Source: Bryum argenteum (lineage: Eukaryota > Streptophyta > Bryopsida > Bryales > Bryaceae). Taken from it: DNA of 64,000 bases. The position numbers and the translations under genes were made by a program. The stretch covers positions 8,009,601 to 8,073,600 of the forward strand of contig CM073322.1 in assembly GCA_037043015.1 (NCBI GenBank), read 5' to 3'. Below the pieces are notes generated by a model. The model searched no databases. It was not told the origin of the DNA and saw nothing but the letters and a program-made list of their open reading frames with translations. Every line of letters starts with the position of its first letter. Position 1 is the stretch's first letter. Shown one piece after another: positions 11,350-23,602 of the stretch.

Positions 11350-13630
11350 TGAATTTCATTTCCGTTTGTATAGATAGCTTAAAAGTAGCTATCAAACTTT
11401 GTTTTTTGTCCAGTGCCCAAACTGTTTCATGGATCTTGGATTTGTAATTTTCATATGCATACTTAGTACCGCTCAATCCATTCATATTACGTATTCAAGT
11501 GAAATCCACCGTATTTTAGTACACTGAATGACGATAATTTCATGCTCTGTAGTCTCACTTATACATAGGGGGATCCACCCATATGTAATTGTGCACCAGT
11601 CTGTTTCGTTCTTGTGAATTTTTTATGTTTTCCTAACTCTATTATACTATACTGCATCGGTGGATCCCTCCATGTCAACTGTAGACTACGTTCGCTTTTG
11701 TGACCGCAATTGCTTCCTGTCAGATGATGCGATTTGCTCAAGGCGATTCGATGGTTCCATGACACTTGCCATGGGGCGATCGCCCGATGTCAAGTACTCC
11801 AACTTCGTATTTTTTTCCCTTTCGTACTGCTTATCTTCTGTACTAGTTTTCTGTCGCCTATAATATGGCCTTTTCTTTCTACCCCACTCATGCAGTTCAT
11901 GTATTATAGCTAGCTGTGTTTGCCCCCCTGCTTTTGGTTTGTTCCCCCATTTTCTGAAAATTACGTAATGATGCCAATTTCCTTATCTGTGTCGGGGGAT
12001 CGACCCATGTGCATCAGGTTTAATGGTCATTTCTTGTTTTGCTTCTCTAATTGCCTTTCTTTTCTTTTATTATGCACTTCATTTTGTGCAGAAGATCGGT
12101 GTTTCTTGCTTCGCGAAATAGGTACTCGTAGTTCTGTATCTTGTCGATGTTACACTTATACTTCTCAGAACCCACCGCTGCTATGGATTTGGTGCCTTAC
12201 TCTTTCGTCTTCATAATGTCGTAACTTTATTTCTCCCACTTTGCCATGTGCACAATACAAGTCTTAATTCTTCAAGTCTTCTTCTTAAGACTATCCAATA
12301 CTGTAATTTACTCCTCCAACCACAATTACAGATCGGTGGATATCTCGATCTATCCCATCATTTTTTTCTTTCTCTTCTTAACCAATCCAATTCCTCAGTG
12401 AATTACTTCCTAAATTTACGACCTTACTGCCTCAGGCTTCCTCAATCCTCACTACCATTGCATCGGCTGATCCATCCATTCATGCCACTTTTGGTGCTAC
12501 TTAAATATGGACTGGGGATAGTCCATATATACTTAAATAGTGCATTGTTCACAAAATCAATGAAAAATATCAAGAATTATTCATTTATCTATTATTGACA
12601 TTTTATATGAATGAAAAATAACAAGAATAAAAATATAACAAGCTTTATTCATTTGTCACAAAATCAATGAAAAATATCTATTATTGACATTTTATATGAA
12701 TTTATTTTAGACCAATAGAAGTCTAGATATAAGTAATTGCTTTGGCTAATAACATATTGTATAATATGTAAGAGAATTGTTTTTTGTACTGATGTTTTTA
12801 AGTTCGATACAAAGTTGACTCAAATAGTGAGTAAGTCAGGCTCCTTGTGTAGATTGGAATGGTTTGGGATGTAATTCAATCATTACGCAATCCAAGAGTT
12901 AGTGTAAGGTAGACATGTTTGTTGCTTGTTTTTATACATACAATATTACCACATGTTCTTTTGTTCTTGCTTTCGAGTTTTTTCAAATAGTCTATACTTG
13001 AACTTTATAATGTTATTTGAATTCTTGAGTGAGATAATATATCTACACATCTTCATAAACATCTTAGTGAACATCTACATACATAAGAAAGTGTTATGTG
13101 TACTAGTCTCAAAAACTTGCTCATTGTTTAGTGGTGTTTGTAATTTAATCATTTCAAGATAGTACCATTGACTATACTTTAGCTCCCTCACCCTCTCCAC
13201 AACGAGCTCCCAATAAATGATATTTCATCACATTTGCAAAAGCCAAAGGGGTAGCCTTGATTTGTAAGTGAACATAAATTTATTGATTGAATAGTCTAAA
13301 ATTAAAGAGCTCAATTCTTTTGCATAAGAGCTTCTAATTTTGCAGCAGAGATATATTTTAAGCGTTTGCACTGTATAGTCTTTGTTGACAAAACTAAGCT
13401 TCAAGACGACGGTTTCGTCAACTTTCAAGAGTTCAATTCGACACATGGTCCTAAGGAATTCCATGACTCAAATCCAACTTACACTTTGTTACACAAGTAC
13501 CATATCCATATGTGATTGTAGAATATAACCTTGTGATTTTCACATAGTAGACACATACCTTCAATACCATGATAAAATCTATTGTCACATACAATACCAA
13601 CAACGTTTGGCATTAGCTTTCACTATATAG
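11350..13630. other. Non-coding, AT-rich; scattered palindromic motif
   Basis: No convincing coding frame. Variants of the 20-bp palindrome seen in the 86-bp repeats recur at about 11571-11590, 11655-11674, 11770-11789 (CATGGGGCGATCGCCCGATG), 11990-12010 and 12460-12485. From about 12500 the sequence is AT-rich, with a local repeat of 'CAAAATCAATGAAAAATATC' (12550 and 12660). Confidence 0.5.
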
Positions 13631-16600
13631 TCACAAGCTCAAAGAAGAAGTACCACTTTTTGAGAAAAAACTATGTGATGTATTTTCTACGCCAATCCAT
13701 TCCTCCTCCTTATGATCGAAATCATTTATCCCATGGATACTCTCCTTAATATTGATGCTTTGGATAGCAACCAACTCATCAAAAACCTCTTTCATTGATG
13801 GCCTATGCCGTCCATGATGTGTCAAGCATTTTGATGCTAATTCACTGGTTTTTTGGATCTCTTCAAGAATTTTGTAAGACTCACTGACATCTTCACCAAG
13901 TAAGTTTGAGTCTACGATAGCCTCAACATTCTTTGTTTGAATGAAAGGCATTGCCATTGTTCCTAAATTGATATCTCTTGCACCGCGCTTAGGATCAATT
14001 GGCTTCAAGGATGTTACAAGCTCCAGTAATACCATCCCAAAGCTATATACATCACTTTTGTCACTTAACTGAAAGTTGTGGAAATACTCAGGATCAAGAT
14101 ATCCAGGAGTTCCCTTGACATTGGTAGAGACATGAGTTGCATCTTCTTTCACAAGTCTTGATATTCCAAAGTCTGCAACTTTTACATTGAAATTGTCATC
14201 CAATAATATATTGGAGGTTTTCACATCTCGATGATAGATTGGTGGATAAGCAGCGGAATGTAAATACCTGCAATAAGACCACTTGTTTGGTGAGTTTTTT
14301 TCAGTGAAAGGTCCATTCTTGATATTTAAATATCACTATATCAAATAAAAATATATTTGGTGAGAAAGAGTAAGAGCCTTAAAGTTTGATAATAATAATT
14401 ATATTTGCTAGATAATATCATTAATTAAATCTCTCCAAGTGTATGTAGTGGTAAAAAGGTATGCAGGTTAGAATATGCAGAAATTTTTTCACTTACATCT
14501 ATACACATAAATAAAACATGTAGTCGGATTTTCTAACCTGAGGGCTTCTGCTGTATCAATGGCAATTTGTAGTCTCTTGGCCCAATTCAATTGCATCCCA
14601 CCGTGTGGGTTGTGTATGTGTTGACATAAATCTCCATTTGGAACATATTCATATACAAGCATGGGAACTTCAACCTCAAGACAACACCCATGTAACTTCA
14701 CCAAGTTTCGATGGTTCACTTGTGATAGTAGAAATACTTCATTTATATATTGGTCAGACTCTTTGAGATCTATATTGTTGGTCTTCTTGATTGCGACTTT
14801 TGTACCATTGTCAAGTGTACCTTTGTATACAGTGCCAACACCTCCAGACCCCAGCTTGAACTCCTCTGAGAAATTCTTGGTGGCCTTTTCAAGCTCCTTC
14901 AATGTAAAAAAGACTGTTGATTGATCTTTGCACTTATTCATCCTCTTCATATGCAACTGTGTGAATTGCCTTGATCTCATTTTTGATTTAATGTTTGCAT
15001 ATTTACACCAACAAAATATACACAGAGTAATAATCATAAGAATACTTCCGCATGTAATACCTACAATACATCACACAATATATTGAAACCTTGGTATATA
15101 AATTGTCAAGAAGGAATCTTATATTGGACAACAACAATACTGAGTAATGAATCCTAGTTGAGCATTGCATGGATATGATATCTATTTAGTGCTATGTTAA
15201 TACAAAGTAATGTATATACTCACAACTCAAATTTTGTTTACCGTAAGCATATATTAAACATTTTGTGGTGTTAGTTTCTTCTCTCAAATCATATGTATCG
15301 AATAAACATTGAATGCTAAATGATCATACCGTAACAGATCGGATTAAATTTTTGATTGAATTTATATTCTTCTCACATACCAGGCAAGCTTCAATATTTG
15401 TAGCATATCATACAATATGATAAAGTTTGATAGGTACTTACCTAAAATAAGGGGTATCCTCTTATTGTTCTTTGCACTTTGCGAATCCCTTGTATAAGAA
15501 CTTGGCCCTGGAGAAGGTAAAGGCGTAAAATCTGGAAAGGATAAGCCTACATACAATTACCGCCAAACAACAAGTTAGTGAACTTTTGATGACTATTGCT
15601 AACAATAATACATACATACTTTAAATAAACAACTTGTACATCGAAGTTTATGTGATGAGTACTAGTTACTATCATTAACATAAACAACATGTCGAAATGT
15701 ATATTCAGAAGGATTCATGAAAGAAGAATGAGTAGTTAGTATAAAGTCTGCTTTCATTCTAACTCTTGAATCAATCAACTAGTTGAACTAGATCTCTAAC
15801 ACATTCAATGTTGAGCAAAGTGTATCAATGTATAACTAAACCCCATTCAAGTATAAAGAATTCAATCCAAGAATCCTTTCATACATGAGCCCAAGAACAA
15901 TGCTAACCATGCTACCTTTCGGGCAGCTTCCGGACTTGCCCAATTCCACATAAAGCTGAGTGGAAGGGCCAGGTTTTCTAATAGATTGAACAAGTCAATG
16001 AAAATTACTGGACGGTAGAGGAGATTATGGAACTTACTTTTGTTTCCTTCAAACTGAAGCTTCAGGGTGACATCTTCGGATGTGTTGGCAGCGGCTCTGA
16101 AGTGGCAAGAACTGAAATTCTGTAAAGTCCGGAGATTCTCTAAAGTGGCCGGACAAGCCCAGCGAGGGGTTTGAGAACCATAATCACACATATCATTCGG
16201 AGTCGACATGCTAGAGCAAGCGTTGATATTCTCTGGGCAATCTAGCGCCATAGTATCCGAGATGTTGAGGCCTCCAAATCTGTCTGCTGAAAAGGCACGG
16301 CAAGTTGCACTGCGCCCGGATGGTACCAGTGACAGCGTTTGATTCCAGTAATCTATCTTCGTTACCGTGTACGAATCACCGCTGTATGTGGCATCTGCAG
16401 TGAAGTTGAGGTATAACACTTCGGACAGGCAGTAGAAGTGTAGATCAGGGTACTCTGTGTAGCATCGACCACCTATGGCATCGTCGTATAGAATAAATGG
16501 GTACCGTATCTCCACACCCGGGTCCAAACTTCCACACTTCCTCACTGTGCATAATCCGGAGGGGCTTGCCCCGTAGCAAAAGCTTATAAAAGCATTCACT

Positions 16601-16641
16601 AGGGTTACTGCACAAGCAATCTTCAACCCCAATGAAGCCAT
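13631..16641 (-). CDS. WAK/LRK10-like receptor protein kinase
   Basis: Four exons on the minus strand (16641-16038, 15546-15442, 15060-14538, 14267-13631) join with GT-AG introns into one 622-codon frame. Order: signal peptide (1-24), cysteine-rich extracellular part starting like the galacturonan-binding WAK domain (CGSLDPGVEIRYPF, then RCYTEYPDLHFYC) with many N-glycosylation sites, a short Ser/Pro stretch in exon 2, one membrane segment (about 237-258), then a Ser/Thr kinase. The kinase has the glycine loop GSGGVG (307-312), Lys328, HRDVK (423-427), a DFG motif and GTPGYLDPEY, so it looks catalytically competent. Family knowledge: wall-associated and LRK10-like kinases sit in the plasma membrane and signal from the cell wall or in defence. 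The ligand is unknown. The kinase part is conserved; the ectodomain is divergent. Confidence 0.88.
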
Positions 16642-18576
16642 GGCAAGTCTTGCACTAAGAACAGTGGCGTGGCTAAAAAAGTGAGGTCCCGAACGTGATC
16701 AGTGGTGGCATGAAAACTCCTGGTCGACCACCAACATACAGGTGAACAGAAGCTAAGCTTGAGTGTCCGTGAAACATGGAACGAAAGCGTGGTCGGTGGT
16801 TCCAAAAGACGTATACTACTTAATCGTTCGACTGATTTTCCTTCTTCGAAGAATACTTATGAACTGTATTCAGATCTTTAAAGAAAAGCGATGTAACAAC
16901 TAATAACGAGTACTGCACCTTCAACCACTGATGATTCTCTATTAAAACACGGATGTGCGAACCTTACCGACACTGGTCGGGTAGAACAGCATCATTTCTT
17001 CGAAGGGCTCCCCAATTCACGGAGGGCCTCGATCGGTCACGTTCAAATCGGTTCTGGTCCTTGCTTACCACTTAGTCCTTGCAAGCATCCCATTGATAGA
17101 GCTCTCATTGATCAATGTACTCTTGAGCTGGACAGCTTCCTTCGTTCGATGTAGTGCTCGTGGGATCGAAATCTGTGCACATGGTAAAGGAAAGTCCTCA
17201 ACGCGCTTCTGAAGCAGCCAAAGAATTCTTCGTCGATTTTGTCGCTTTTGCGTGAATAATGTATCCATGTTACCTCCATTGTCAGAGATATTATAATTAT
17301 ATCACCAGTTTGTCATAAGTTTGTCATGGGTTGCTGTAGATGATTCGATTTTGTTATTATTGAGGAATGCAGTACGATTATTCCTGCTTTTCGCAGAAAC
17401 CGCTTCACTCTGGAGGATTCAAAAGGCGATTCAAAAGGCGGTGGCCCAGTAAGTCAGTATACCGACCGTGTAGAGGTGTGAGATTGTAGAACTTAGTTGT
17501 GATATGTACGGAGAACCAATGCATGTCATGTACTCGATGTGGGGCGCTTTACACCATGGACCATAGATCGAGAAGGTCATCACTCTTGGTCAAAAGTTTT
17601 AAATAGTGTCAGTGTAAAGTGAGTATAGACCAGGATAGACCTCGACTGCTTGACAAACTATCCGCGAGGGAAAAGAAGTCCACTGACATAGCTTTGACTG
17701 CTTGACAAAGTACTCGCGATTGCAGCGAAGGAGTGAAACATTTACGTCTGAGCTCCCGAGCCGCAGGTGCAACGACAGCAGTAATCACAGTTTGAGATTG
17801 AGGATTGGAGGTTGGAGCCGATGGCCAACCTTTCAGAAATTCTGGGGCGCCTTCGCAGGCACCGCAGGGGGGTTGGAAATAGTTTTCAACCAGCAATTGA
17901 CGCGTCTCGGTATGACCTCACTAACTGCGTCATTGCCCCAAGCGCAAAGATGAATTGTGCGACCCTCACCATTCCATCTTGTACTCTTCAGAGACGAAGT
18001 GGAGGAGGCCAAGATTAAGGGACATGTATCACACCCGAGCAGGGTACACACCAAGCTTCTGCTCAAATAGACGCTCCAGCAACACAATCTGGAGAACACT
18101 GCACGCCACCAAAGACAGAGACTCCACGGCCGCTTTGTAGAGCACGCGCCTGCTCGTACCGCTCGCCACTGCCACACAATCGCTTTGTTTATTAGCAAGC
18201 TCTTATCAAACACACAACTCTTATACCATCCCATCTGAGATTGTTCCTAACCGAATAACATAATAAGGTTCAAAGTACAACGATGAATATATCAACGGAG
18301 AGCAAAGTAGCGTATCACACTAGCTGAAGAGTAGTGGGTTCGCATGTGAGGGAGCTAGAAATCTCATCTACGAAGTAGGAGAACATTCTCTGATGTTGAA
18401 GCATGAAGATGGATCCAATGGAATGCACTACAATTTTCGTTCAATGTTAAAAAGCACTGCTACCTCGAGCAGTGCTTTATGGTAGAAGAGAAACATTCAG
18501 CATTGATGTACGAGTCATGTGTCGAAGATCAATACCCACAAAGTTCATACCGATTTTGAGAATGAACTGTGTGTAC
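16642..18576. other. Intergenic region upstream of the receptor kinase
   Basis: Contains the presumed promoter of the minus-strand kinase. I see no convincing gene; short frames on both strands lack recognisable content. A short direct repeat, 'GACTGCTTGACAAA' followed by a CGCGA core, occurs at about 17644 and 17695. 18440-18480 (GTGCTTTATGG side) may hold a remnant of the p24 gene 3' end on the minus strand. Confidence 0.4.
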
Positions 18577-19286
18577 CTTGGAGTTGTTGAGCAGTTTGGG
18601 AGTGAAGCCAGTGCTGCTCGAATTGCACCTCAAAGAGCGCGTCTTCAACTCTTGCAATTTGCGCCATCAGTGCCTGCAGATGCTCTGCCATTCATACCAA
18701 AGTTGAGTTCTTGGAACGCATTCATGCCATAAAAAACAGAGCAAAGTACATTCCTGAGTAGGACTCACCGTCTTTGATATGCCCGTCACGAGGTAAGTGA
18801 CCGATGTGCACATTGAAATCGACGGTCTGCAACATCGAAACTCGGTTCTGGAAGCAGAACTTATATGCTCCCTTTCGAATGGCTGTCACGTTGTACTTCC
18901 CTTGTGTTTCTTGCCTCACACTGTGCACTTGCTCACCACCAGGAGCCTCAACCTGCCACAACCTAGATCCATGCTTCAGGCTAAGAGTATCATTATCCTG
19001 CCAACAGCATCTCAATCTACTGATACAAAAGTCCTGACTCTATGAGATGCATGTAAGAAGCGGCCCTTACAGTTAAATCGACTCCGACACCGGCTGCTCG
19101 ACGATGATGATGCAAACCCCACGAATTGTGCACCTTGATCACCACGAACGACACATGCATAAGGTCCCCATCAAAAAAGACCTCGTGCACCCAACACTCT
19201 CTTCTGTCTAACTCAAACCTAATTGCCTCTGCAGGAACGCCCAACCACACCAAGGCGGCCACAATCATCCATAAGCCCCTCATCAT
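18577..19286 (-). CDS. p24 (emp24/gp25L, GOLD domain) family protein, 3' end unresolved
   Basis: Exons 19286-19071, 18997-18769 and 18684-18577 join in frame. The product has a signal peptide (MMRGLWMIVAALVWLGVPAEA), then a GOLD domain beginning IRFELDRRECWVHE with HVSFVVIK, YKFCFQN and TVDFNVHIGH, then a coiled coil (LMAQIARVEDALFEVQFEQHW). This is the order of plant p24 cargo receptors of ER-Golgi COPI/COPII vesicles, closest to the beta class from memory. The next exon should encode a membrane span and a short cytosolic tail, but I find only a possible remnant (KALLE...NIERKL, about 18475-18430 on this strand) lacking a full span. The gene may be truncated, or a distant exon was missed. 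It lies 350 bp downstream of the MYST gene, same strand. Start chosen at the ATG before the signal peptide. Confidence 0.7.
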
Positions 19287-19634
19287 GCTATAAAAACTCT
19301 TCAAAGCCAAAGTCTCAATCACTACACAAAACCAGCCAAAGGTCCTCGACTTTCCAAACATGGTAAGGCACACCACTTCAAATCTGGAGAACAACAACTG
19401 CATCCATCACGTGGTTGTTGCATTCACGACGTACGAAGGACAAACTGATGAGGTAAGTGAACAACTTAAGAGTAATAATTACACGTGATTCCATCAGGTA
19501 GTTGCCAGAGGTTATGTACATCTTAAACAAAGGCAATCACTACACGGGAAAGTAAAAATTCCTGTTGATAAGCGCCCTCTATAAAAAAAATTGTGAGGAT
19601 AGACAACTAGCAACTAATGGTAATTCTGCAAACC

Positions 19635-20969
19635 CTAGCCTCCTTGCTCTTTGTAAGGGCTCCAGAGTAACTTCGAGACGTCGACTTCCAGGCTACATCT
19701 TCCTGCAGCTTTCAAGTGATCGTCCAAGACCTTGGGATCGGCTACGATGATGTGGGAGCCTTTGCGGTACTGAATTAGCTCGAGGTGATTCAAGGTCGAA
19801 ATTACATCATCGGTCCTGATGGAAGTCATGTCGCTCAACTCCTTAATGGACACATTGCCTCGAGATTTCTTCAGAATAGCAAGCAATACTCGTGTCCAGT
19901 ATGCCCTGTAACTGACATTGCCAAGATCGGAAAGCGGCCTCTCCGGAGTTCCAACTTTGTTTTCAATCTTCGACAGCTCGTAGGAGAATGCAATCAGAAA
20001 CTTGCCATAGCCTTTGCGCTGAAAAGGAGGCAGAGTCAAGATACAAGCCAAATTATACCCTTCCTCCGAGTGCTTCTCCTTGGAGAAGTAGCCTACGATG
20101 TGGCAACCCCGATCATCACACTCGCAAAGGATGTAAAACAAGAAGTAATCGACGTCGTAATAGAGCGTTTTGTGATCGAGAAACAGCTTCGCAAGGTAAC
20201 ACAAATTCTGCGCGTAGACTTTGTTATTCTTCCCGTCAACTTCGAACATAGACAAAGAATCCTTTCGGTAAATCTCGTCACCGGGCGGGTGCTTCAAGTC
20301 GCACTTCTTCATGTGTCTCGCAAGCTGCTCCTTCCGCTTCAGAAACGTCAAACAAAACTCGCAGAAGAAAAGCTTGGTGCAATCACTGTACTCAGGCGGG
20401 AACGGCGAGAAATACCAGGCGTCCATCTCAAACCTCCCGAGCTCGATCTTGCTGATGTTCTTGACCTTCGTCTCCTCCTCGTAAACGGCGTCGTCCAGAG
20501 GCTTATCAGACTCTTTACGGCGTCGACTTCGAGTAAGCTTCTTGTTCTCCTCTGCCGCATCGGTTTCCACCGGCGCAAGCTCAAGCTGGTCCAATCGCAT
20601 CCACTCATCGAGACGCTTATCGAACTCCTCGTAGTGCACGTAATACTCGAACAGATCGCCGTCGATTTTCCGGCGCTCGATGACTTTCACTGGGTGCAAT
20701 TTGCCGTCGCGCCATCGGCACAAAACCCTAGCTCCGACCTCGAGCGGCAAAGTGATCGAACTCCTCTGTTTCTTCTTCGATCCCGTAAATTCCGGGTCGC
20801 ATTTAAGCACGATCTGGTTCATCTGCTCGTGCAATGCAGGCCGCTGCCTCGTTCCGACTCCCATAGTTCCCCGTCCGATCGCGTCCTCTGTCTCTTCGGA
20901 AACGATCACCTCTGATGATGATGATGATTTGCTCCGGAGCTTGGCCCGTTTCACATCTTTCTTAGCCAT
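19635..20969 (-). CDS. HAM: MYST-family histone acetyltransferase (HAM1/HAM2-like)
   Basis: An intronless 444-codon frame, the usual length of Arabidopsis HAM1/HAM2. Tudor-knot/chromo barrel at about 75-133 (VLCRWRDGKLHPVKVIERR), C2HC zinc finger (C203, C206, H219, C223), then the MYST acetyltransferase domain. Visible are the conserved Lys267 (LDHKTLYYDV), Cys309 in ACILTLPPF, the acetyl-CoA loop QRKGYGKFL (317-325) and catalytic Glu343 in GTPERPLSD. All key residues are present, so it should be active. Family role: acetylates histone H4 lysine 5 within a NuA4-type complex in the nucleus; in Arabidopsis it is needed for gametogenesis. Start is the only ATG that gives full length. The lack of introns is notable, because flowering-plant homologues are spliced. 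Confidence 0.95.
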   Translation of the reverse strand: MAKKDVKRAKLRSKSSSSSEVIVSEETEDAIGRGTMGVGTRQRPALHEQMNQIVLKCDPEFTGSKKKQRSSITLPLEVGARVLCRWRDGKLHPVKVIERRKIDGDLFEYYVHYEEFDKRLDEWMRLDQLELAPVETDAAEENKKLTRSRRRKESDKPLDDAVYEEETKVKNISKIELGRFEMDAWYFSPFPPEYSDCTKLFFCEFCLTFLKRKEQLARHMKKCDLKHPPGDEIYRKDSLSMFEVDGKNNKVYAQNLCYLAKLFLDHKTLYYDVDYFLFYILCECDDRGCHIVGYFSKEKHSEEGYNLACILTLPPFQRKGYGKFLIAFSYELSKIENKVGTPERPLSDLGNVSYRAYWTRVLLAILKKSRGNVSIKELSDMTSIRTDDVISTLNHLELIQYRKGSHIIVADPKVLDDHLKAAGRCSLEVDVSKLLWSPYKEQGG

Positions 20970-22487
20970 ACCGCTCCCTTCTTTGCCAGTTCTTTACGAA
21001 TTTTCGATGTGGCTGATTTTCCAGAAACCCTAACAACATGATTGAGTGCACACAACCGATTGTCGGTTGCAGAAAGCAAACGCATCTATATTAAAACCCT
21101 AACGAGACCTAAAGCCGCCGCCATAGCCTTGAATTACATCGCCCACATGGCGCTAAGCAAGAGAGCCTTCTTTCCCCAGAATCTATCGACTCAGAATCTA
21201 CGTTTTCAGAAGTTTCTGGAATCAGTATAAAGCTCAAGTAAGTGGACGTGTCTGGGATCTACCGTTTGAAAGTCTCAGTGAGGTGGGCAATGGTTCGTGG
21301 CAGCTGCCAAGGAGGCACCCTAGAATCCGTGGGGACCTCCCAAGGCAGTTTTTGATAATTTTGAGTTCAAATTTGAGGTCTGCAACCCCAAGTTACTCTT
21401 CGTAGCTTACTCCTTGACATTTAATGTCTATACATCAAAAAAAATAGGGGGCTCATTACCCCTCCTCCATCCTCCTTGGTAGCTGCTACGAACGCGTACC
21501 CCAGTGAGGTTACCTTTACAAGCAGACATTTTTATTATTGTTCTGAGTTACCTTTGTGGTACCGTTATCTATACTTTTCTATCTTTGGTAATTTTTCTAG
21601 TGCTTCAAATGATGTGATTCTTGCGTGTTTGGATTCTGTTTTTTTTTTTCTTAAAAATTAGGCATTTTTTGTAATTTTTGGTACTTTTTGAGACCATATA
21701 TACTTTGAAATATCTCCATGTGCCCACAACCTTACGAAACTACTCGCTTTCAACAACACCTAATGGAGCCTCATCCTTGAAAATACTTTGAAATTCAATA
21801 TCTTGGGACTTGTTGACTTTTTGCAATCCGATTGTTTTCCAAAAATCTACGAAATAAACTTGCTTCCAACGACACCTCATGCACTCTAATCCAAACGATG
21901 GTGCCCGAAATCATCATGTTTTTCGCACAAAAAAATAAATCGAAACAAATCAAACTACTTTGTTTAGATGATAGATGTAATACCATGAATTTTGGAATAT
22001 CATGATTTTCATTATCATAATAGTGAGTTAATAATGGGTTGCCACACGGGTAGTCATAAGTGAAAATTGCAATTATAAGAATATTTCAATTTCCCATGAA
22101 AGATCATGATATTTATTTTTATAAAAATGAAGGGTTGCTAAACCGATGATCATGCACAAATATTGTGATGTCGCTAATATCTTGATTTTGGGTGAAATAC
22201 CATGATATTTGGGTGGCTGCCAAACACACCCTTAGCTTTTTGAAAATGAAGCCTTTAAGGACTAACTTATTTGCTCACACAACTCACATAGTTAATAAAT
22301 TCATCTCACGACATATTTTGAGGATTCTAATTATAAAATATAGTACCTAACTTATTCAACTCCATGTCCCTTTACACTTAAGTGCACAATGGACCATATT
22401 GTAATCGATGCAAAACTTTGAAGGAATGTCTCAAATAGAAATAACTGGATCCTATCATTACAATATTTTAGATTATATTATTAAAGA
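20970..22487. other. Intergenic, AT-rich
   Basis: Holds the promoter and 5' leader of the MYST gene near 20970-21240. The rest shows no coding signal. Homopolymer A and T runs are frequent. Confidence 0.4.
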
Positions 22488-22510
22488 AGAAAAAATTACA
22501 AAAGTGACCC

Positions 22511-23459
22511 TTAACCCATAAAAATCCAAGCGTTTCCTCATCCTCCAAAACCAAAAACTGCCATTTTTCACGTGTGTTGGGAAATGGGGAAACTTTTTTT
22601 TCTCGTTTTAGACTTCGAACCGTAAGATCTTGTACCTAACATGTATACACACAACTAGTCAAAATTTAAACCGTTGGATGTTTGTCATTTGTGATATCAT
22701 AACAATCAAAGTTTGTCCAATACTTTCTTTGCCGATGTCTAAGAGGCATTGTCTAAATGGTGCCAAGGGCAACTTGATGATTGTTACTCCAAAAAAATTT
22801 CCCTCATTTTTATCCATGTAGGTAATCAAGTTGGGTATGGTCATGCAAAATTTTAGAGACTCATTCCACTTTTTGACCTTAATGTATATTATTTTGTGAA
22901 AGAAGGTCTAAATACAAGCAATATAGTAAAACAAGCACCACATATGATGTACTAAGTTTAAGAAAAATTTGGACGGTTAGTAGGTGCCTTTATGAGTATG
23001 TGAATTCTGGCACCTACTAACCGTCCAAATTACTAGAAATTGTGAAGATTGTTTTTGAAAGTGCCTTTAGTAGGTGCCTTTATTGAAAGAAAATTTGTAA
23101 AATTACTAGAAATTGTGAAGATTGTTTTTGAAAGTTCGAGAGGCTGCCCTTGTAAGATTGTAAACTTTTTGACTTCGGACACTTCGGAATTTGAGTAATA
23201 ATTTGGTAATGAACACATTTCCAGAAAAGAATACTTCAAAAAAGCTAATTTAAACTGCCCGTTTTGGACTTGAAACCTAAAATTTCCACATGAAGGTTTT
23301 AAAATTAAAATTTGGCTTTGCAAATTTTACTACATACACATTACAGTATGGGGAGCACCCAGTAAAAATCTTAGGCAAAATTATCAATTTATCTTCTTAA
23401 AATGAGCTCCGAGAAATCTCAAAAAACCAAATCAGTTTTCTTGGATTTTTAGGGGTTAA
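22511..23459. mobile_element. Candidate piggyBac-like element flanked by TTAA
   Basis: Left end TTAACCCATAAAAATCCAAG (22511-22530) and right end CTTGGATTTTTAGGGGTTAA (23440-23459) are inverted copies with one mismatch over 20 bases, including the TTAA on each side. No transposase is visible inside. It contains a perfect 23-bp hairpin (22966-23031) and a 35-bp direct repeat. Ends starting CCC and TTAA target duplication fit the piggyBac superfamily; the assignment is inference. Confidence 0.5.
22966..23031. repeat. Perfect 23-bp inverted repeat (hairpin)
   Basis: Arms 22966-22988 and 23009-23031, exact complements with core GGACGGTTAGTAGGTGCC, are separated by a 20-base loop. Immediately after it, a stretch beginning AATTACTAGAAATTGTGAAG (23028) recurs at 23101. 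Confidence 0.85.
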
Positions 23460-23602
23460 AGATTGCATATCTCCATTCAGTATTTGTTTGATATTGTCTC
23501 TTCGTACTACATCTTTAGAATTCACATTCGCATTTTCAAGCATGACATCAAGATAAAGTGCTTGCATTAGTAAGCACTACATTAAGATTAGCATCTTCTA
23601 AT

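Noticed and set aside
17065-17268. 67-codon minus-strand basic frame
   Set aside because: No homology, no splice context, and it lies in the promoter side of the receptor kinase.
19785-20915. 376-codon open frame on the plus strand opposite the MYST gene
   Set aside because: It is antisense to a gene with clear domains; the long frame follows from the codon bias of the true gene and has no recognisable motif.
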